A DNA stretch of 64,000 nucleotides from Priestia aryabhattai B8W22 (GCF_000956595.1 NZ_JYOO01000007.1:62001-126000); one strand, 5' to 3'. Positions 19,057-27,726 are shown, counted from the first letter of the stretch. Made by a program: numbers and translations. Notes: generated by a model not told the origin, from the sequence alone.

Positions 19057-20046
19057 GTGAATACATATCGTAAAAACAAGTTGTCATATTTGTTATCCAT
19101 TCTTACCATTATGACACTGCTTGTGCTGGCAGCCTGCGGTAATTCAAACAGCGCTGACGGTGATAAAAAAGAAAAAACTGAGGGTTCTGGCGAAACTTAT
19201 ACAGTAAAACACGCAATGGATAAAACAGACATTAAAGGAACACCTAAACGAGTGGTCGTTTTAACAAACGAAGGTACTGAAGCTCTTCTTGCAATGGGTG
19301 TAAAGCCTGTTGGTGCTGTTCAATCATGGTTAGGAAATCCGTGGTATGACCATATTAAAGGTCAAATGAAAGGCGTTAAAAGTGTAGGTACAGAAAGCGA
19401 GCCGAGCTTAGAAGCAATTGCTGCTTTAAAGCCTGACTTGATTATCGGAAATAAGATGCGCCAAGAAAAAGTTTACGATCAGCTAAGTCAAATTGCTCCG
19501 ACTGTATTTTCTGACGAGCTGCGCGGAGACTGGAAATCAAACTTTAAGCTATATGCAAAAGCGGTAAATAAAGAAGAAAAAGGCAAGGAAGTATTAGCGG
19601 ACTACGACAACCGCGTAGCGGATTTAAAGAAACGCCTTGGTGATCAGTTAAAACAAAAAATCTCAGTTGTACGCTTTACAGCCGGAGACGTTCGTATCTA
19701 TCATAAAGATTCGTTCTCAGGCGTTATTTTAGATCAGCTTGGCTTTGCTCGCCCTGAATCTCAAGACAAGGATGATTTTGCGGAAATGAATGCAACAAAA
19801 GAACGCATTCCGGCAATGGACGGTGATCAGCTATTCTACTTCTCTTATGAAACAGGAGACGGTGAAGCAACAAAGCTTGAAAAAGAATGGATAAACGATC
19901 CTCTCTTTAAAAAGCTAAAAGTGGCTCAAGAAAATCATGTTCATAAAGTAGATGATGCTACTTGGAATACAGCAGGCGGTGTTTTAGCAGCTAATATCGT
20001 CCTTGATGATATTGAAAAAATCTTCTTAGATAAAAAACAACAATAA
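19057..20046 (+). CDS. Ferric-siderophore-binding lipoprotein (YfiY-like)
   Basis: A 329-residue class III (FecB/FepB) binding protein. The signal peptide ends in a lipobox (LVLAAC, cysteine near residue 27), so it is anchored outside the membrane. It starts at GTG with AAGGGGG upstream. TPKRVVVLTNEGTEALLAMGVKPVGAV is the N-lobe opening and the C-lobe follows after one long helix (GKEVLADYDNRVADLKKRL). It is divergent from, and shares Fur control with, the permease-ATPase operon. The YfiY relation points to schizokinen/arthrobactin-type ligands; ligand not proven. Confidence 0.87.
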   Translation: MNTYRKNKLSYLLSILTIMTLLVLAACGNSNSADGDKKEKTEGSGETYTVKHAMDKTDIKGTPKRVVVLTNEGTEALLAMGVKPVGAVQSWLGNPWYDHIKGQMKGVKSVGTESEPSLEAIAALKPDLIIGNKMRQEKVYDQLSQIAPTVFSDELRGDWKSNFKLYAKAVNKEEKGKEVLADYDNRVADLKKRLGDQLKQKISVVRFTAGDVRIYHKDSFSGVILDQLGFARPESQDKDDFAEMNATKERIPAMDGDQLFYFSYETGDGEATKLEKEWINDPLFKKLKVAQENHVHKVDDATWNTAGGVLAANIVLDDIEKIFLDKKQQ

Positions 20047-20047
20047 T

Positions 20048-20089
20048 ATGAAAGAAAGAGCTTCGACGAATCGAAGCTCTTTCTTTCAT
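20048..20089 (+). terminator. Strong hairpin after the siderophore-binding protein gene
   Basis: An 18-bp perfect stem (ATGAAAGAAAGAGCTTCG and its complement) with a 6-nt loop. No long T-run follows, but the 3' arm is T-rich, so it may terminate or protect the mRNA end. Confidence 0.7.
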
Positions 20090-20155
20090 GTATAATGTAT
20101 TTCCTTTCATCGCACACTAAACGTGGTCTCACTTTATTAAATAGGAGTGGTGAAA

Positions 20156-20329
20156 ATGAATTCAAAAAAACAGCCTAAAAAGCAGCCAGATACAAATGAA
20201 ATGGCTGACCGCCAGTTCGAAACAGAAGATTATAACCGACAAGATGCACTCTCGCAAGGTCTAGCAGAAACACATGAGCAAGTAAGCGACGCCTATCAAG
20301 AAGGATCATTTGAAGATACAGATCGTTAA
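20156..20329 (+). CDS. Small hydrophilic protein, YozQ/DUF4025-like
   Basis: A 57-residue very hydrophilic protein. The core reads QFETEDYNRQDALSQGLAET followed by HEQVSDAYQEG, which resembles the DUF4025 (YozQ) family of Bacillus. No function is known. The ATG at 20156 has AGGAGTGG at good spacing; a GTG nine bases earlier is also in frame. It stands alone between two hairpins. The family assignment is from memory of the motif and is only moderately sure; the coding call itself is firm. Confidence 0.7.
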   Translation: MNSKKQPKKQPDTNEMADRQFETEDYNRQDALSQGLAETHEQVSDAYQEGSFEDTDR

Positions 20330-20330
20330 T

Positions 20331-20364
20331 AAAAAAAGAGCTGACTCTAAGTCAGCTCTTTTTT
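20331..20364. terminator. Bidirectional intrinsic terminator between convergent small genes
   Basis: AAAAAAAGAGCTGACT, a CTA loop, AGTCAGCTCTTTTTT: T-runs on both strands. It ends the YozQ-like gene on the plus strand and the 45-residue gene on the minus strand. Confidence 0.9.
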
Positions 20365-20500
20365 ATTTTGAATGCTGCCATGCCGTTTTAGGCAATGACA
20401 TGGACATCCACTGCTGGCGCTTTGATTTATCAATCGTCACTTTCTTTGCTTTAATTCCTTGTTGGATCAGCTGTTTCATTAGTTTATCAATTGACTTCAT
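20363..20500 (-). CDS. Unrecognised 45-residue basic protein downstream of the RND exporter
   Basis: A short open frame with a good GAGGTG ribosome site 7 nt before its ATG, 36 nt after the exporter gene and ending in a terminator. The product, starting MKSIDKLMKQLIQQG, is strongly basic (about 11 Lys/Arg/His) with an amphipathic N-terminal helix and two tryptophans near the end. No membrane segment, so it is not an AcrZ-type helper. I do not recognise a family. The ribosome site, spacing and terminator support a real gene; conservation is unknown. Confidence 0.6.
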   Translation of the reverse strand: MKSIDKLMKQLIQQGIKAKKVTIDKSKRQQWMSMSLPKTAWQHSK

Positions 20501-20536
20501 CGCTATTCACCTCAAAAGCGGAAATTTGTTTTGCTT

Positions 20537-23500
20537 CTACTCTTTTACTTTTTTGCGCTTAAACTTCATAAAAAACTCATAGACAATTGGAACGATAATG
20601 AGCGTAAGCAGCGTAGAACTTGTTAGTCCTCCAATCACGGTAACCCCTAGCCCTTTTGAAATAAGGCCTCCACCTTCAAATCCAAAAGCTAATGGAAGCA
20701 GTGCACCAATCGTTGCAATAGCCGTCATTAAGATTGGGCGAAGACGTGTCATTCCAGCTTCTAGTAAAGCTTCACGCGTTGAAAGACCCTCTTGCTCTTT
20801 ATGAATCACGCGGTCAATCAGAACAATCGCATTTGTTACCACGATTCCAATTAGCATAAGAGCTCCAATCATCGAAGAAATACTGATCGTTTCCCCAGAG
20901 ATTAAAAGCGCCACTAGCGCACCAATAAGTGTAAATGGAAGTGAGAATAAGATAGCAAATGGCGCTAAACCTCCACCAAATGTCAGTACTAGTACGAAGT
21001 ACACAATACCGATGGCGGCGAGCATAGCAATTCCTAATTGACTAAATGAGTCATTAATTTGCTCTGATGCTCCGCCAAAGTTAATGTCCATATCACTTGG
21101 CAAATCAATTTTCTTCACTTCTTTTTGGACGTTAGAAGAAACACCGCCTACATCGTCACTCTTAATATCGGCACTTACCTCTGCATAAATTTTATTATCA
21201 CGGCGCGTTACCGTATTCGACGTTTTCCCTTTTTTAATGTCGACAACTTCATTTAATGTGACTTCCTGTCCAGTTTGAGAGGTTACTTTTGTGCTTGAAA
21301 GTTCGGCAAAAGTAGAGAAATCCTCTTTTTCTTTTGGAAGGTACACGTTAATTTCGTTTCCGTCTTTTTGGATAGTTGTTAATACTTCACGCTGTCCAAG
21401 GTTCGAAATTTGCATGCCGATTTGACTAGCAGACAAGCCGAGTTCAGCGGCTTTCTTTTGGTTCGGTACTAGCGTATATTCATCAAACGTATCTGAAAGC
21501 GTAGAATCGACATTTTTCAGTTCTTTATGCTTTTCTAAAACATGCTGAACTTTATCAGCATAAGGTTTGATTTCGTCTAAGCTATCTCCGTAAATAAGGA
21601 CGTTTAATGAATTATTGCTGCCGCTAGACGCCGTATTCATTGAGCCCCATTCACCTTGATTCGCTTGTTTGTTAAGAGCTTTTAATACTTTGTCCTGCTC
21701 TTTATCAAAGTTTTGTGTATCCTCGTCATATTGCACGAATGTTAAAACGTTATTTTTGCTTCCCGGATTAAAAGAGTTGCCTTCACCGAACGAATACTGA
21801 ACCGTTTTGACACCATCTCGCTTCATCAAGTACGCTTCTGCACGATTCGCTGCTTTTTCTACGTCGCTTTGAGACTGTCCGGCTTTCGGTGTATACGTAA
21901 GCGTCAGCGTTTTTTCTTGATCGGATGATAAAAAGCTAACCCCAATAGAAGGAACTAAAAATAAACTTCCTACTAACAGTAGTACGGCTAACCCAAAGGA
22001 AATAAGCTTATGGTTTAGCGTCCAGTTCAAAATTCGCTTATATCCGTGCGCTAGTTTGCTTGGCTTTTCTTCTTTGACTTTTACATTTGTTTTAAATAAC
22101 GAATGAGCAAGCATTGGCACGAGTGTTACCGCTACTAGCAGTGATGCTAACAGTGCAAAAACAACCGTTAACGCAAACGGTAAGAATAGCTCTCCTACCG
22201 GTCCTTCTACGAGACCTAACGGTAAGAATACGGCCACGGTTACGATTGTAGAAGAGAAAATTGGAACAAACATTTCTTTCGTCGCCGCGACAATTAAATC
22301 TTTTCCTTTAAGCTTTTCTTCCTGATAAGCCATGCGGCGGTAAATATTTTCAATAACGACAATGGAATCATCTACAACCCTTCCGATGGCTACAGTCATC
22401 GCTCCAAGCGTCATAATATTTAAAGAGATATCCATTGATTTGAGCGCTAAAATGGCGATTAATAGCGAAAGCGGAATTGAAATAACGGCAATAATCGTTG
22501 AACGAATATCACGTAAAAATAAAAGAATAATAATAACCGCAAAGACCGCACCGATAATAGCTTTATTTAGCATCGTATGAACAGAATCTTCAATTGGTTT
22601 ACCTTGATCAAAAATATTGTCAACGTGAAGGTCTTTATTTTTCTTTTCTAGGCTATTCATTTTTTCTTTAATATCATTTACAACATTTACTGTGTTCGCA
22701 TCCTTCGCTTTGACAACTTGTACAGCAATTGAAGGTTTTCCGTTCGTGCGAGAAATGGATTCTGCTTTCCCCGTCACTTTAACATCCGCAATTTCTTTTA
22801 ATTTCACAGTTGGAATCGAAGCTGCGGACGGCGCCTGCTGCACGGCGCCTTGTGTCTGCTGCTGGCTCATTCCTTGTTGCTGACCTTGAGCAGCTCCTTG
22901 ACTAGGCACAGCTGGAATCTCTAAGTTTTCTAAATCTTTTTCTGTTGTCATCTTTCCGTCTACCACAACAGATTTTTGAGATCCATCCATCGTATACGTG
23001 CCAGCCGGCACTTTTGCATCGGATGCTTGAATAAGCTTTTTCACCGTATCTTCATCAAGTCCTAGCTGCTTGAGCTTGTCTTGTTTGAATACAAGTTCTG
23101 CTTCTTCAACTTGTTCTCCTGACACGCTGACCGAAGAAATCCCTTGCACTTTTTCAACTTGTGGAACAACGGTATTTTTTACATACTTCGTTAAGTCTTC
23201 TAATGATTTTTTATCATCTGAAACACTTAATGAAATAATCGGAAAATCACTGATGCTTTGTCTTGAAACATTTGGTTCCTCTACATCATCTGGCAGATCT
23301 ACGTTTGAAAGAGCTCGCCTAACTTCGTCTTCTGCCTTTTCCATATCTTTACTAAAACTATATTCAACTTGAATGGTAGCCATATTTTCATAAGAAGATG
23401 AGCTAACTGTATCAACGCCGCTCAGTCCCTGAAGCTTTTGTTCAATCGGCTTACTCACCTTATCTGCCACTTGTTCCGGAGTGGCTCCCGGATAAGTTGC

Positions 23501-23647
23501 ACTGACTGTTACAACAGGCGTTGAAATATCAGGAATGGTCTCTAGCTTCATATTAAACCCTGAATACAGCCCTGCAATAATGACAAAGAGCGTTAACAGC
23601 CATACTGCAAATTTATTTTTCAATGAAAATTTAATAAACTTCCCCAA
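20537..23647 (-). CDS. swrC: RND-family efflux transporter (SwrC/AcrB-like)
   Basis: A 1036-residue proton-driven exporter with twelve transmembrane helices and two large extracellular loops. The TM4 proton-relay residues are in VAIGRVVDDSIVVIENIYRR (two adjacent aspartates). One insertion near residue 255 is rich in Gln (GQQQGMSQQQ). In B. subtilis the relative SwrC (YerP) confers surfactin resistance and is needed for swarming. It starts at TTG with AAGGAGG upstream. A TetR regulator is divergent upstream and two matching operators cover the promoter. Confidence 0.88.
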   Translation of the reverse strand: MGKFIKFSLKNKFAVWLLTLFVIIAGLYSGFNMKLETIPDISTPVVTVSATYPGATPEQVADKVSKPIEQKLQGLSGVDTVSSSSYENMATIQVEYSFSKDMEKAEDEVRRALSNVDLPDDVEEPNVSRQSISDFPIISLSVSDDKKSLEDLTKYVKNTVVPQVEKVQGISSVSVSGEQVEEAELVFKQDKLKQLGLDEDTVKKLIQASDAKVPAGTYTMDGSQKSVVVDGKMTTEKDLENLEIPAVPSQGAAQGQQQGMSQQQTQGAVQQAPSAASIPTVKLKEIADVKVTGKAESISRTNGKPSIAVQVVKAKDANTVNVVNDIKEKMNSLEKKNKDLHVDNIFDQGKPIEDSVHTMLNKAIIGAVFAVIIILLFLRDIRSTIIAVISIPLSLLIAILALKSMDISLNIMTLGAMTVAIGRVVDDSIVVIENIYRRMAYQEEKLKGKDLIVAATKEMFVPIFSSTIVTVAVFLPLGLVEGPVGELFLPFALTVVFALLASLLVAVTLVPMLAHSLFKTNVKVKEEKPSKLAHGYKRILNWTLNHKLISFGLAVLLLVGSLFLVPSIGVSFLSSDQEKTLTLTYTPKAGQSQSDVEKAANRAEAYLMKRDGVKTVQYSFGEGNSFNPGSKNNVLTFVQYDEDTQNFDKEQDKVLKALNKQANQGEWGSMNTASSGSNNSLNVLIYGDSLDEIKPYADKVQHVLEKHKELKNVDSTLSDTFDEYTLVPNQKKAAELGLSASQIGMQISNLGQREVLTTIQKDGNEINVYLPKEKEDFSTFAELSSTKVTSQTGQEVTLNEVVDIKKGKTSNTVTRRDNKIYAEVSADIKSDDVGGVSSNVQKEVKKIDLPSDMDINFGGASEQINDSFSQLGIAMLAAIGIVYFVLVLTFGGGLAPFAILFSLPFTLIGALVALLISGETISISSMIGALMLIGIVVTNAIVLIDRVIHKEQEGLSTREALLEAGMTRLRPILMTAIATIGALLPLAFGFEGGGLISKGLGVTVIGGLTSSTLLTLIIVPIVYEFFMKFKRKKVKE

Positions 23648-23685
23648 TGCATATCCTCCTTAAAATATATGTATACTAATAAAAT

Positions 23686-23699
23686 TGACTGATCGGTCA
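23686..23699. promoter_or_regulatory. TetR-type operator 1 at the swrC start region
   Basis: TGACTGATCGGTCA, an imperfect palindrome; a second copy lies 33 bp away (three helical turns). It falls just downstream of the predicted transcription start. Confidence 0.7.
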
Positions 23700-23710
23700 C
23701 AACAACTTAA

Positions 23711-23739
23711 AATATAAATGACTAACCGGTCAGTGTCAA
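23711..23739 (-). promoter_or_regulatory. swrC promoter with TetR-type operator 2 in the spacer
   Basis: Minus strand TTGACA (23739-23734), 17-nt spacer, TATATT (23716-23711). The spacer holds TGACTAACCGGTCA (23719-23732), the second operator copy, so repressor and RNA polymerase cannot bind together. Confidence 0.8.
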
Positions 23740-23916
23740 CCCTAAGCAGGCTCTCTCCTAACATGTTCATAATAAAGACATATTTACGATAAATCGTTTT
23801 TTAAAGGAACTGAATCCCGGTCTTAACTTTGATATATACCTTTATCTTTTTTAGTGTATGATACTATTATCTAACGAAATGAATGGCCAAATTGTTCAAT
23901 AAAGGAGGTAGAATAC

Positions 23917-24789
23917 GTGAAAGAAAAAGAAAAAAGAATAATTGAAGCTTCCATTAAGCTTTTTGCAAAGAAAGGGTTTAATGCTACCTCTGTACAAGAA
24001 ATTGTAGATGAATGCAATATTTCTAAAGGCGCGTTTTACCTGCACTTCAAATCTAAGGATGCACTTTTATTATCAATTCTAAACTTTTACTATGAAAAGC
24101 TCTTTAGCTCTGTTTATGCTCTCGACGAGGAAGTAAACGATGCCCGCATCCGCTATATGAATCAGCTCATCTATTTTTATGAATTTATTACGGAGCACAG
24201 AGATTTTATTATCATGCAAATCCGTGAAAAATCTATTCCATTTAACAAAGAAGTGGAGACTTTTGTTCATAAAATGCAGCGAGAAACGTTTTACTTTCAT
24301 CGCAAAAGCCTCATTAGCGTATACGGAGAAGACGTAACTCCTTATATCTCGGATTTAACGAAAATGATTGAAGGTATTCATCATTCCTTTTTAGAAATTA
24401 TTATCTTCAATCAATACGAGCTTACCTTTAAAGAAGTAGCGCAGTACATAATGGACCGAGTTGATGTATTAGTAGAAGATTTATTAGTTAGAAAACCTCG
24501 TCCCCTTATTCCCGCTTCTTTTGGTGAAGATATATACGGAAAAGAACGAACGACTTTTCTCAGTAAAAATGAGCAGGTAAAACAAGCTCTTGAGGAAATT
24601 CAACATTTGCTAGACACCAGCAATCATATTTCTGATGAACACGCAGACAGCTTTTACATTTTACAAACGGAGCTAAAAAAAGAGCAGCCTACCGCTGCTA
24701 TTGTAAAAGGCATGCTTGGAAATTTAACGGAACTTAAACCGTTGGAAGAACCGCTTAATCTTTTAACAGCCTTACTCCAACAAAAATAA
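23917..24789 (+). CDS. TetR-family regulator (YerO-like) of the RND exporter
   Basis: A 290-residue regulator. The N-terminal helix-turn-helix is typical TetR (ATSVQEIVDECNISKGAFYLHFKSKDALL, residues ~23-51, in two short parts). The remainder is a long ligand-binding domain, larger than the usual 200 residues but like YerO, encoded next to swrC in B. subtilis. It starts at GTG with AAAGGAGG upstream. Two TGACN6GGTCA-like operators lie in the swrC promoter 180-230 bp away, so it most likely represses the exporter until a toxic amphiphile binds. Confidence 0.83.
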   Translation: MKEKEKRIIEASIKLFAKKGFNATSVQEIVDECNISKGAFYLHFKSKDALLLSILNFYYEKLFSSVYALDEEVNDARIRYMNQLIYFYEFITEHRDFIIMQIREKSIPFNKEVETFVHKMQRETFYFHRKSLISVYGEDVTPYISDLTKMIEGIHHSFLEIIIFNQYELTFKEVAQYIMDRVDVLVEDLLVRKPRPLIPASFGEDIYGKERTTFLSKNEQVKQALEEIQHLLDTSNHISDEHADSFYILQTELKKEQPTAAIVKGMLGNLTELKPLEEPLNLLTALLQQK

Positions 24790-24820
24790 CAGAAGGCTTC
24801 AATAAGCCTTCTGTTATTTT
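24788..24820. terminator. Bidirectional terminator between the TetR gene and the DUF502 gene
   Basis: AACAGAAGGCTT and AAGCCTTCTGTT form a 12-bp stem with a CAAT loop, followed by ATTTTT on the plus strand. The convergent DUF502 stop codon lies inside it. Confidence 0.85.
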
Positions 24821-25398
24821 TCTGCTTTTGAACTAGATACTCCCCCAGATAACACGAACTTCATTGCTTCTTCCGGCTTAATATCTAACCATTCAATTTC
24901 TTCTTTTGGAATCAAAAAAGTAAAACCAGCCACTTGAAAAGTTTGTGGAACATAGACAGCGACGTGGTCTTTTAACGAGTGAATCACCTCTTCTACTTCT
25001 TCAGAGGTCACAAATCCAATGACTTTCATTGACGTGCCGGGCATTGACACTAAAGCTACTTTTGAAAAAGACTTTTTCTCTCTAAGAAAAGATTGAAATG
25101 TATCTTTAATGACACTATATAGCGTTTTAACAAGCGGTATTTTTTCTAACAATCGATCAATTAAGTTAATGATTTTCCCAGCGAAAAAACGGGTGGATAA
25201 CCACCCTAAGAACGTAATTAAGACAAGCGTTGCTAAGATTCCAATACCAGGTATATAATCCTGCTTCATATAGGGCTTCAATACGTTTCCTAAAATGCTG
25301 TCTAAAAAATTAAACACTCTTACCAAAATATAAATAACAAGGATAATAGGGACAATCGTTAAGAGTCCATTAATAAAGCTTTTTATGATTGCTTTCAT
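24814..25398 (-). CDS. DUF502 family membrane protein
   Basis: A 194-residue protein with two N-terminal membrane helices (residues ~10-32 and ~50-72), followed by the RLLEKIPLVKTLYSVIKDTFQSFL motif region (two short conserved stretches) and a soluble beta-rich domain with GFVTSEE and PTxxxP-like VPQTFQVAGFTFLIP. This is the DUF502 architecture, found in many bacteria and plants (COV proteins); its role is unknown. It stands alone, with a gene in the other direction on each side. Confidence 0.82.
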   Translation of the reverse strand: MKAIIKSFINGLLTIVPIILVIYILVRVFNFLDSILGNVLKPYMKQDYIPGIGILATLVLITFLGWLSTRFFAGKIINLIDRLLEKIPLVKTLYSVIKDTFQSFLREKKSFSKVALVSMPGTSMKVIGFVTSEEVEEVIHSLKDHVAVYVPQTFQVAGFTFLIPKEEIEWLDIKPEEAMKFVLSGGVSSSKAEK

Positions 25399-25568
25399 GC
25401 AAACACCTCATTTTTTCTGACATACTGCTGTTCATTATACAATGGATTTGTTTTGCTGCCTCTCTTTATTTCTATTCATATACGTATAAACTAGCAACGT
25501 TTTATCAAAATAATAGATGGGTACATGAACATACATACTTATATATTTATTTTTTCGGAGGGATACAA

Positions 25569-26363
25569 TTGGGACGTTTAGAATCAAAAATTGCTGTTAT
25601 TACAGGGTCAAGCTCTGGCATAGGAAAAGCAACTGCTGAGCGCTTTGCGAAAGAAGGAGCGGTTGTTATTTGTGCCGATATTAATTTAGACGGTGTAAAA
25701 AAAGTAGCACAAGAAATTAAAGACGCTGGCGGTGAAGCATACGCCTACTATATCGATGTAGCTGAAGAAGAAAAAGTAAAAGAGTTCACAGCGCAAATTG
25801 AAAAGAAATTTGGAAAAGTGGACATTCTTTTTAATAATGCGGGGACAGACACAGAAGGCGGCAAGCTTCACGAATATCCAGTAGAACTCTGGGATCGCTT
25901 AATGTCGGTAGATTTACGCGGAACATTTCTTGTAAGCAAATACGTTATTCCGCTGATGTTAGAAAATGGCGGATCGATTATCAATAATTCATCCGTATCC
26001 GGACTGGCAGCAGACTTAGACCGTTCTGGCTATAATGCGGCAAAAGGCGCTATTACCAACTTAACAAGAACTATGGCAATTGACTACGCTCGTGAAGGTA
26101 TTCGCGTTAACTCAATTGCTCCTGGGACAATCGAAACACCTCTTCTTGATGATTTATCAGGCGCTGAAGAAGGAAAAAAATTCAGAAAAGCATATGAATG
26201 GGTCGATCCGATGGGCCGTTTAGGCAAACCCGAAGAAGTAGCTGGCGCTGTATTATTTTTAGCATCTGATGACAGCTCATATGTAACGGGTGATTGCATT
26301 ACGGTAGACGGCGGTCATATGGCATATACATGGCCTGGAAAAATGCTTTACGATAAAATGTGA
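25569..26363 (+). CDS. Short-chain dehydrogenase/reductase
   Basis: A 264-residue classical SDR. The NAD(P) motif is TGSSSGIGKA, followed by NNAG near residue 88, the catalytic serine in INNSSVSG, and YNAAK with the catalytic Tyr and Lys. An acidic residue (CADINLDG) after beta-2 suggests NAD(H) preference. Substrate unknown; this group includes glucose and 3-oxoacyl reductases. I start it at TTG (25569) because GGAGG lies 7 nt upstream; the frame is open for 60 more codons, but that extension is hydrophobic, has no ribosome site and overlaps the start of the DUF502 gene. Confidence 0.87.
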   Translation: MGRLESKIAVITGSSSGIGKATAERFAKEGAVVICADINLDGVKKVAQEIKDAGGEAYAYYIDVAEEEKVKEFTAQIEKKFGKVDILFNNAGTDTEGGKLHEYPVELWDRLMSVDLRGTFLVSKYVIPLMLENGGSIINNSSVSGLAADLDRSGYNAAKGAITNLTRTMAIDYAREGIRVNSIAPGTIETPLLDDLSGAEEGKKFRKAYEWVDPMGRLGKPEEVAGAVLFLASDDSSYVTGDCITVDGGHMAYTWPGKMLYDKM

Positions 26364-26375
26364 GAATAAAATTAA

Positions 26376-26402
26376 CTCTATACCATAAGGTATAGAGCTT
26401 TT
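26376..26402 (+). terminator. Intrinsic terminator after the SDR gene
   Basis: CTCTATACC, an ATAA loop, GGTATAGAG, then CTTTTCC: a 9-bp perfect stem with a short T-run. Confidence 0.75.
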
Positions 26403-26430
26403 CCGTTTGAACTTTTTCTTTAAAATAGAC

Positions 26431-26459
26431 GTGACATTATGTCAAGACAGGTGTAAACT
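26431..26459 (+). promoter_or_regulatory. Promoter of the NiaP-like gene with possible NiaR site
   Basis: GTGACA (26431-26436), 17-nt spacer, TAAACT (26454-26459). Within it lie TGACATTATGTCA (palindromic but for the centre) and the overlapping TGTCAAGACA followed by GGTGTA. The complement TACACCTGTCTTGACA resembles the niacin repressor (NiaR/YrxA) motif as I remember it, which would fit a niacin transporter. Confidence 0.6.
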
Positions 26460-26492
26460 TAAAGCAAAATTCTTTGCTTCTAGGAGGAAGAC

Positions 26493-27695
26493 ATGAAAAC
26501 AAAACAATTATCAGAACGTCAGCTGCTTGGCATCGCAGGACTCGGATGGCTCTTCGATGCAATGGATGTTGGCATTTTGTCTTTTATCATTGCAGCTCTT
26601 CACGCTGAATGGGGGCTTTCCCCTACTGAAATGAGTTGGATAGGCAGCGTTAACTCGATCGGAATGGCCGTCGGAGCTCTGGTGTTCGGGTTGCTGGCTG
26701 ATCGAATTGGGCGAAAAACCGTTTTTATTGTGACTCTTGTTCTTTTTTCAGTGGCAAGCGGCCTTTCCGCTCTTACTACTACCCTTGCTGCTTTTTTAGT
26801 ATTTCGATTTTTAATTGGAATGGGTTTAGGAGGAGAGCTGCCTGTTGCTTCTACACTTGTGTCTGAGACCGTGGCGCCGGAAAAGCGCGGTAAAGTGGTC
26901 GTCTTGTTAGAAAGTTTTTGGGCGTTCGGCTGGCTACTGGCAGCGCTTATTTCTTATTTTGTAATCCCAGCTTACGGGTGGCAGCTAGCGCTTATCCTAA
27001 CGGCTATTCCAGCGTTTTATGCCATTTATTTGCGCATTAAACTGCCCGATTCTCCCAAGTTTGTGGAAGCGACAAAGGAAAAGAAATCGTCGATTGCAGA
27101 CAATGTAAGAAGCGTGTGGTCTAAGCCTTATCGTCAATCTACCATTATGCTGTGGGTTCTGTGGTTTTGCGTTGTATTTTCATATTACGGCATGTTTTTA
27201 TGGCTACCTAGCGTCATGGTCATTAAAGGATTTAGCTTAATCAAAAGCTTTGAATACGTATTGATTATGACATTAGCTCAACTGCCTGGCTATTATACGG
27301 CTGCTTGGTTTATTGAACGCATGGGCCGAAAATTCGTATTGGTCACATACTTGTTAGGTACGGCTGCCAGCGCATATATCTTCGGAAATGCGGAGTCACT
27401 TTGGCTGCTGCTAACAGCAGGTATGCTGTTGTCTTTCTTCAACTTAGGGGCTTGGGGAGCTTTATACGCGTATACACCTGAGCAATATCCGACATCTATT
27501 CGAGGCACAGGAGCTGGAATGGCAGCTTCTTTTGGACGAATTGGAGGAATTTTAGGACCGCTGTTAGTTGGGTATATGTCAACCCAAGGTGCGTCTTTAA
27601 CCATTACGTTCTCAATCTTTTGTGCAGCTATTTTAATCGGTGTTGGTTCGGTTGTTTTTCTAGGAAAAGAAACCAAACAAAAGCAGCTCGCATAA
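26493..27695 (+). CDS. niaP: MFS transporter, NiaP (YceI)-like niacin permease
   Basis: A 400-residue major facilitator protein with twelve helices. The loop 2-3 signature is GLLADRIGRKTVF and the loop after TM5 reads LPDSPKF; GLGWLFDAMDVGILSF in TM1 and MGLGGELPVASTLVSE in TM4 are close to YceI/NiaP of B. subtilis, a nicotinate transporter. Specificity by similarity only; other members carry aromatic acids. AGGAGGA precedes the ATG. It is a single-gene unit between terminators, and its promoter contains a possible NiaR operator, which supports the niacin assignment. Confidence 0.75.
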   Translation: MKTKQLSERQLLGIAGLGWLFDAMDVGILSFIIAALHAEWGLSPTEMSWIGSVNSIGMAVGALVFGLLADRIGRKTVFIVTLVLFSVASGLSALTTTLAAFLVFRFLIGMGLGGELPVASTLVSETVAPEKRGKVVVLLESFWAFGWLLAALISYFVIPAYGWQLALILTAIPAFYAIYLRIKLPDSPKFVEATKEKKSSIADNVRSVWSKPYRQSTIMLWVLWFCVVFSYYGMFLWLPSVMVIKGFSLIKSFEYVLIMTLAQLPGYYTAAWFIERMGRKFVLVTYLLGTAASAYIFGNAESLWLLLTAGMLLSFFNLGAWGALYAYTPEQYPTSIRGTGAGMAASFGRIGGILGPLLVGYMSTQGASLTITFSIFCAAILIGVGSVVFLGKETKQKQLA

Positions 27696-27697
27696 AC

Positions 27698-27726
27698 AAA
27701 GACGCTCTTTTAGAGCGTCTTTTTTG
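27698..27726. terminator. Bidirectional terminator after niaP
   Basis: AAAGACGCTC, a TTTTA loop, GAGCGTCTTTTTT. It serves niaP on the plus strand and possibly the convergent CMD-family gene. Confidence 0.88.

Noticed and set aside
25389-25568. N-terminal 60-residue extension of the SDR
   Set aside because: Hydrophobic, no ribosome site, overlaps the start of the divergent DUF502 gene; a TTG with GGAGG directly precedes the conserved SDR start.
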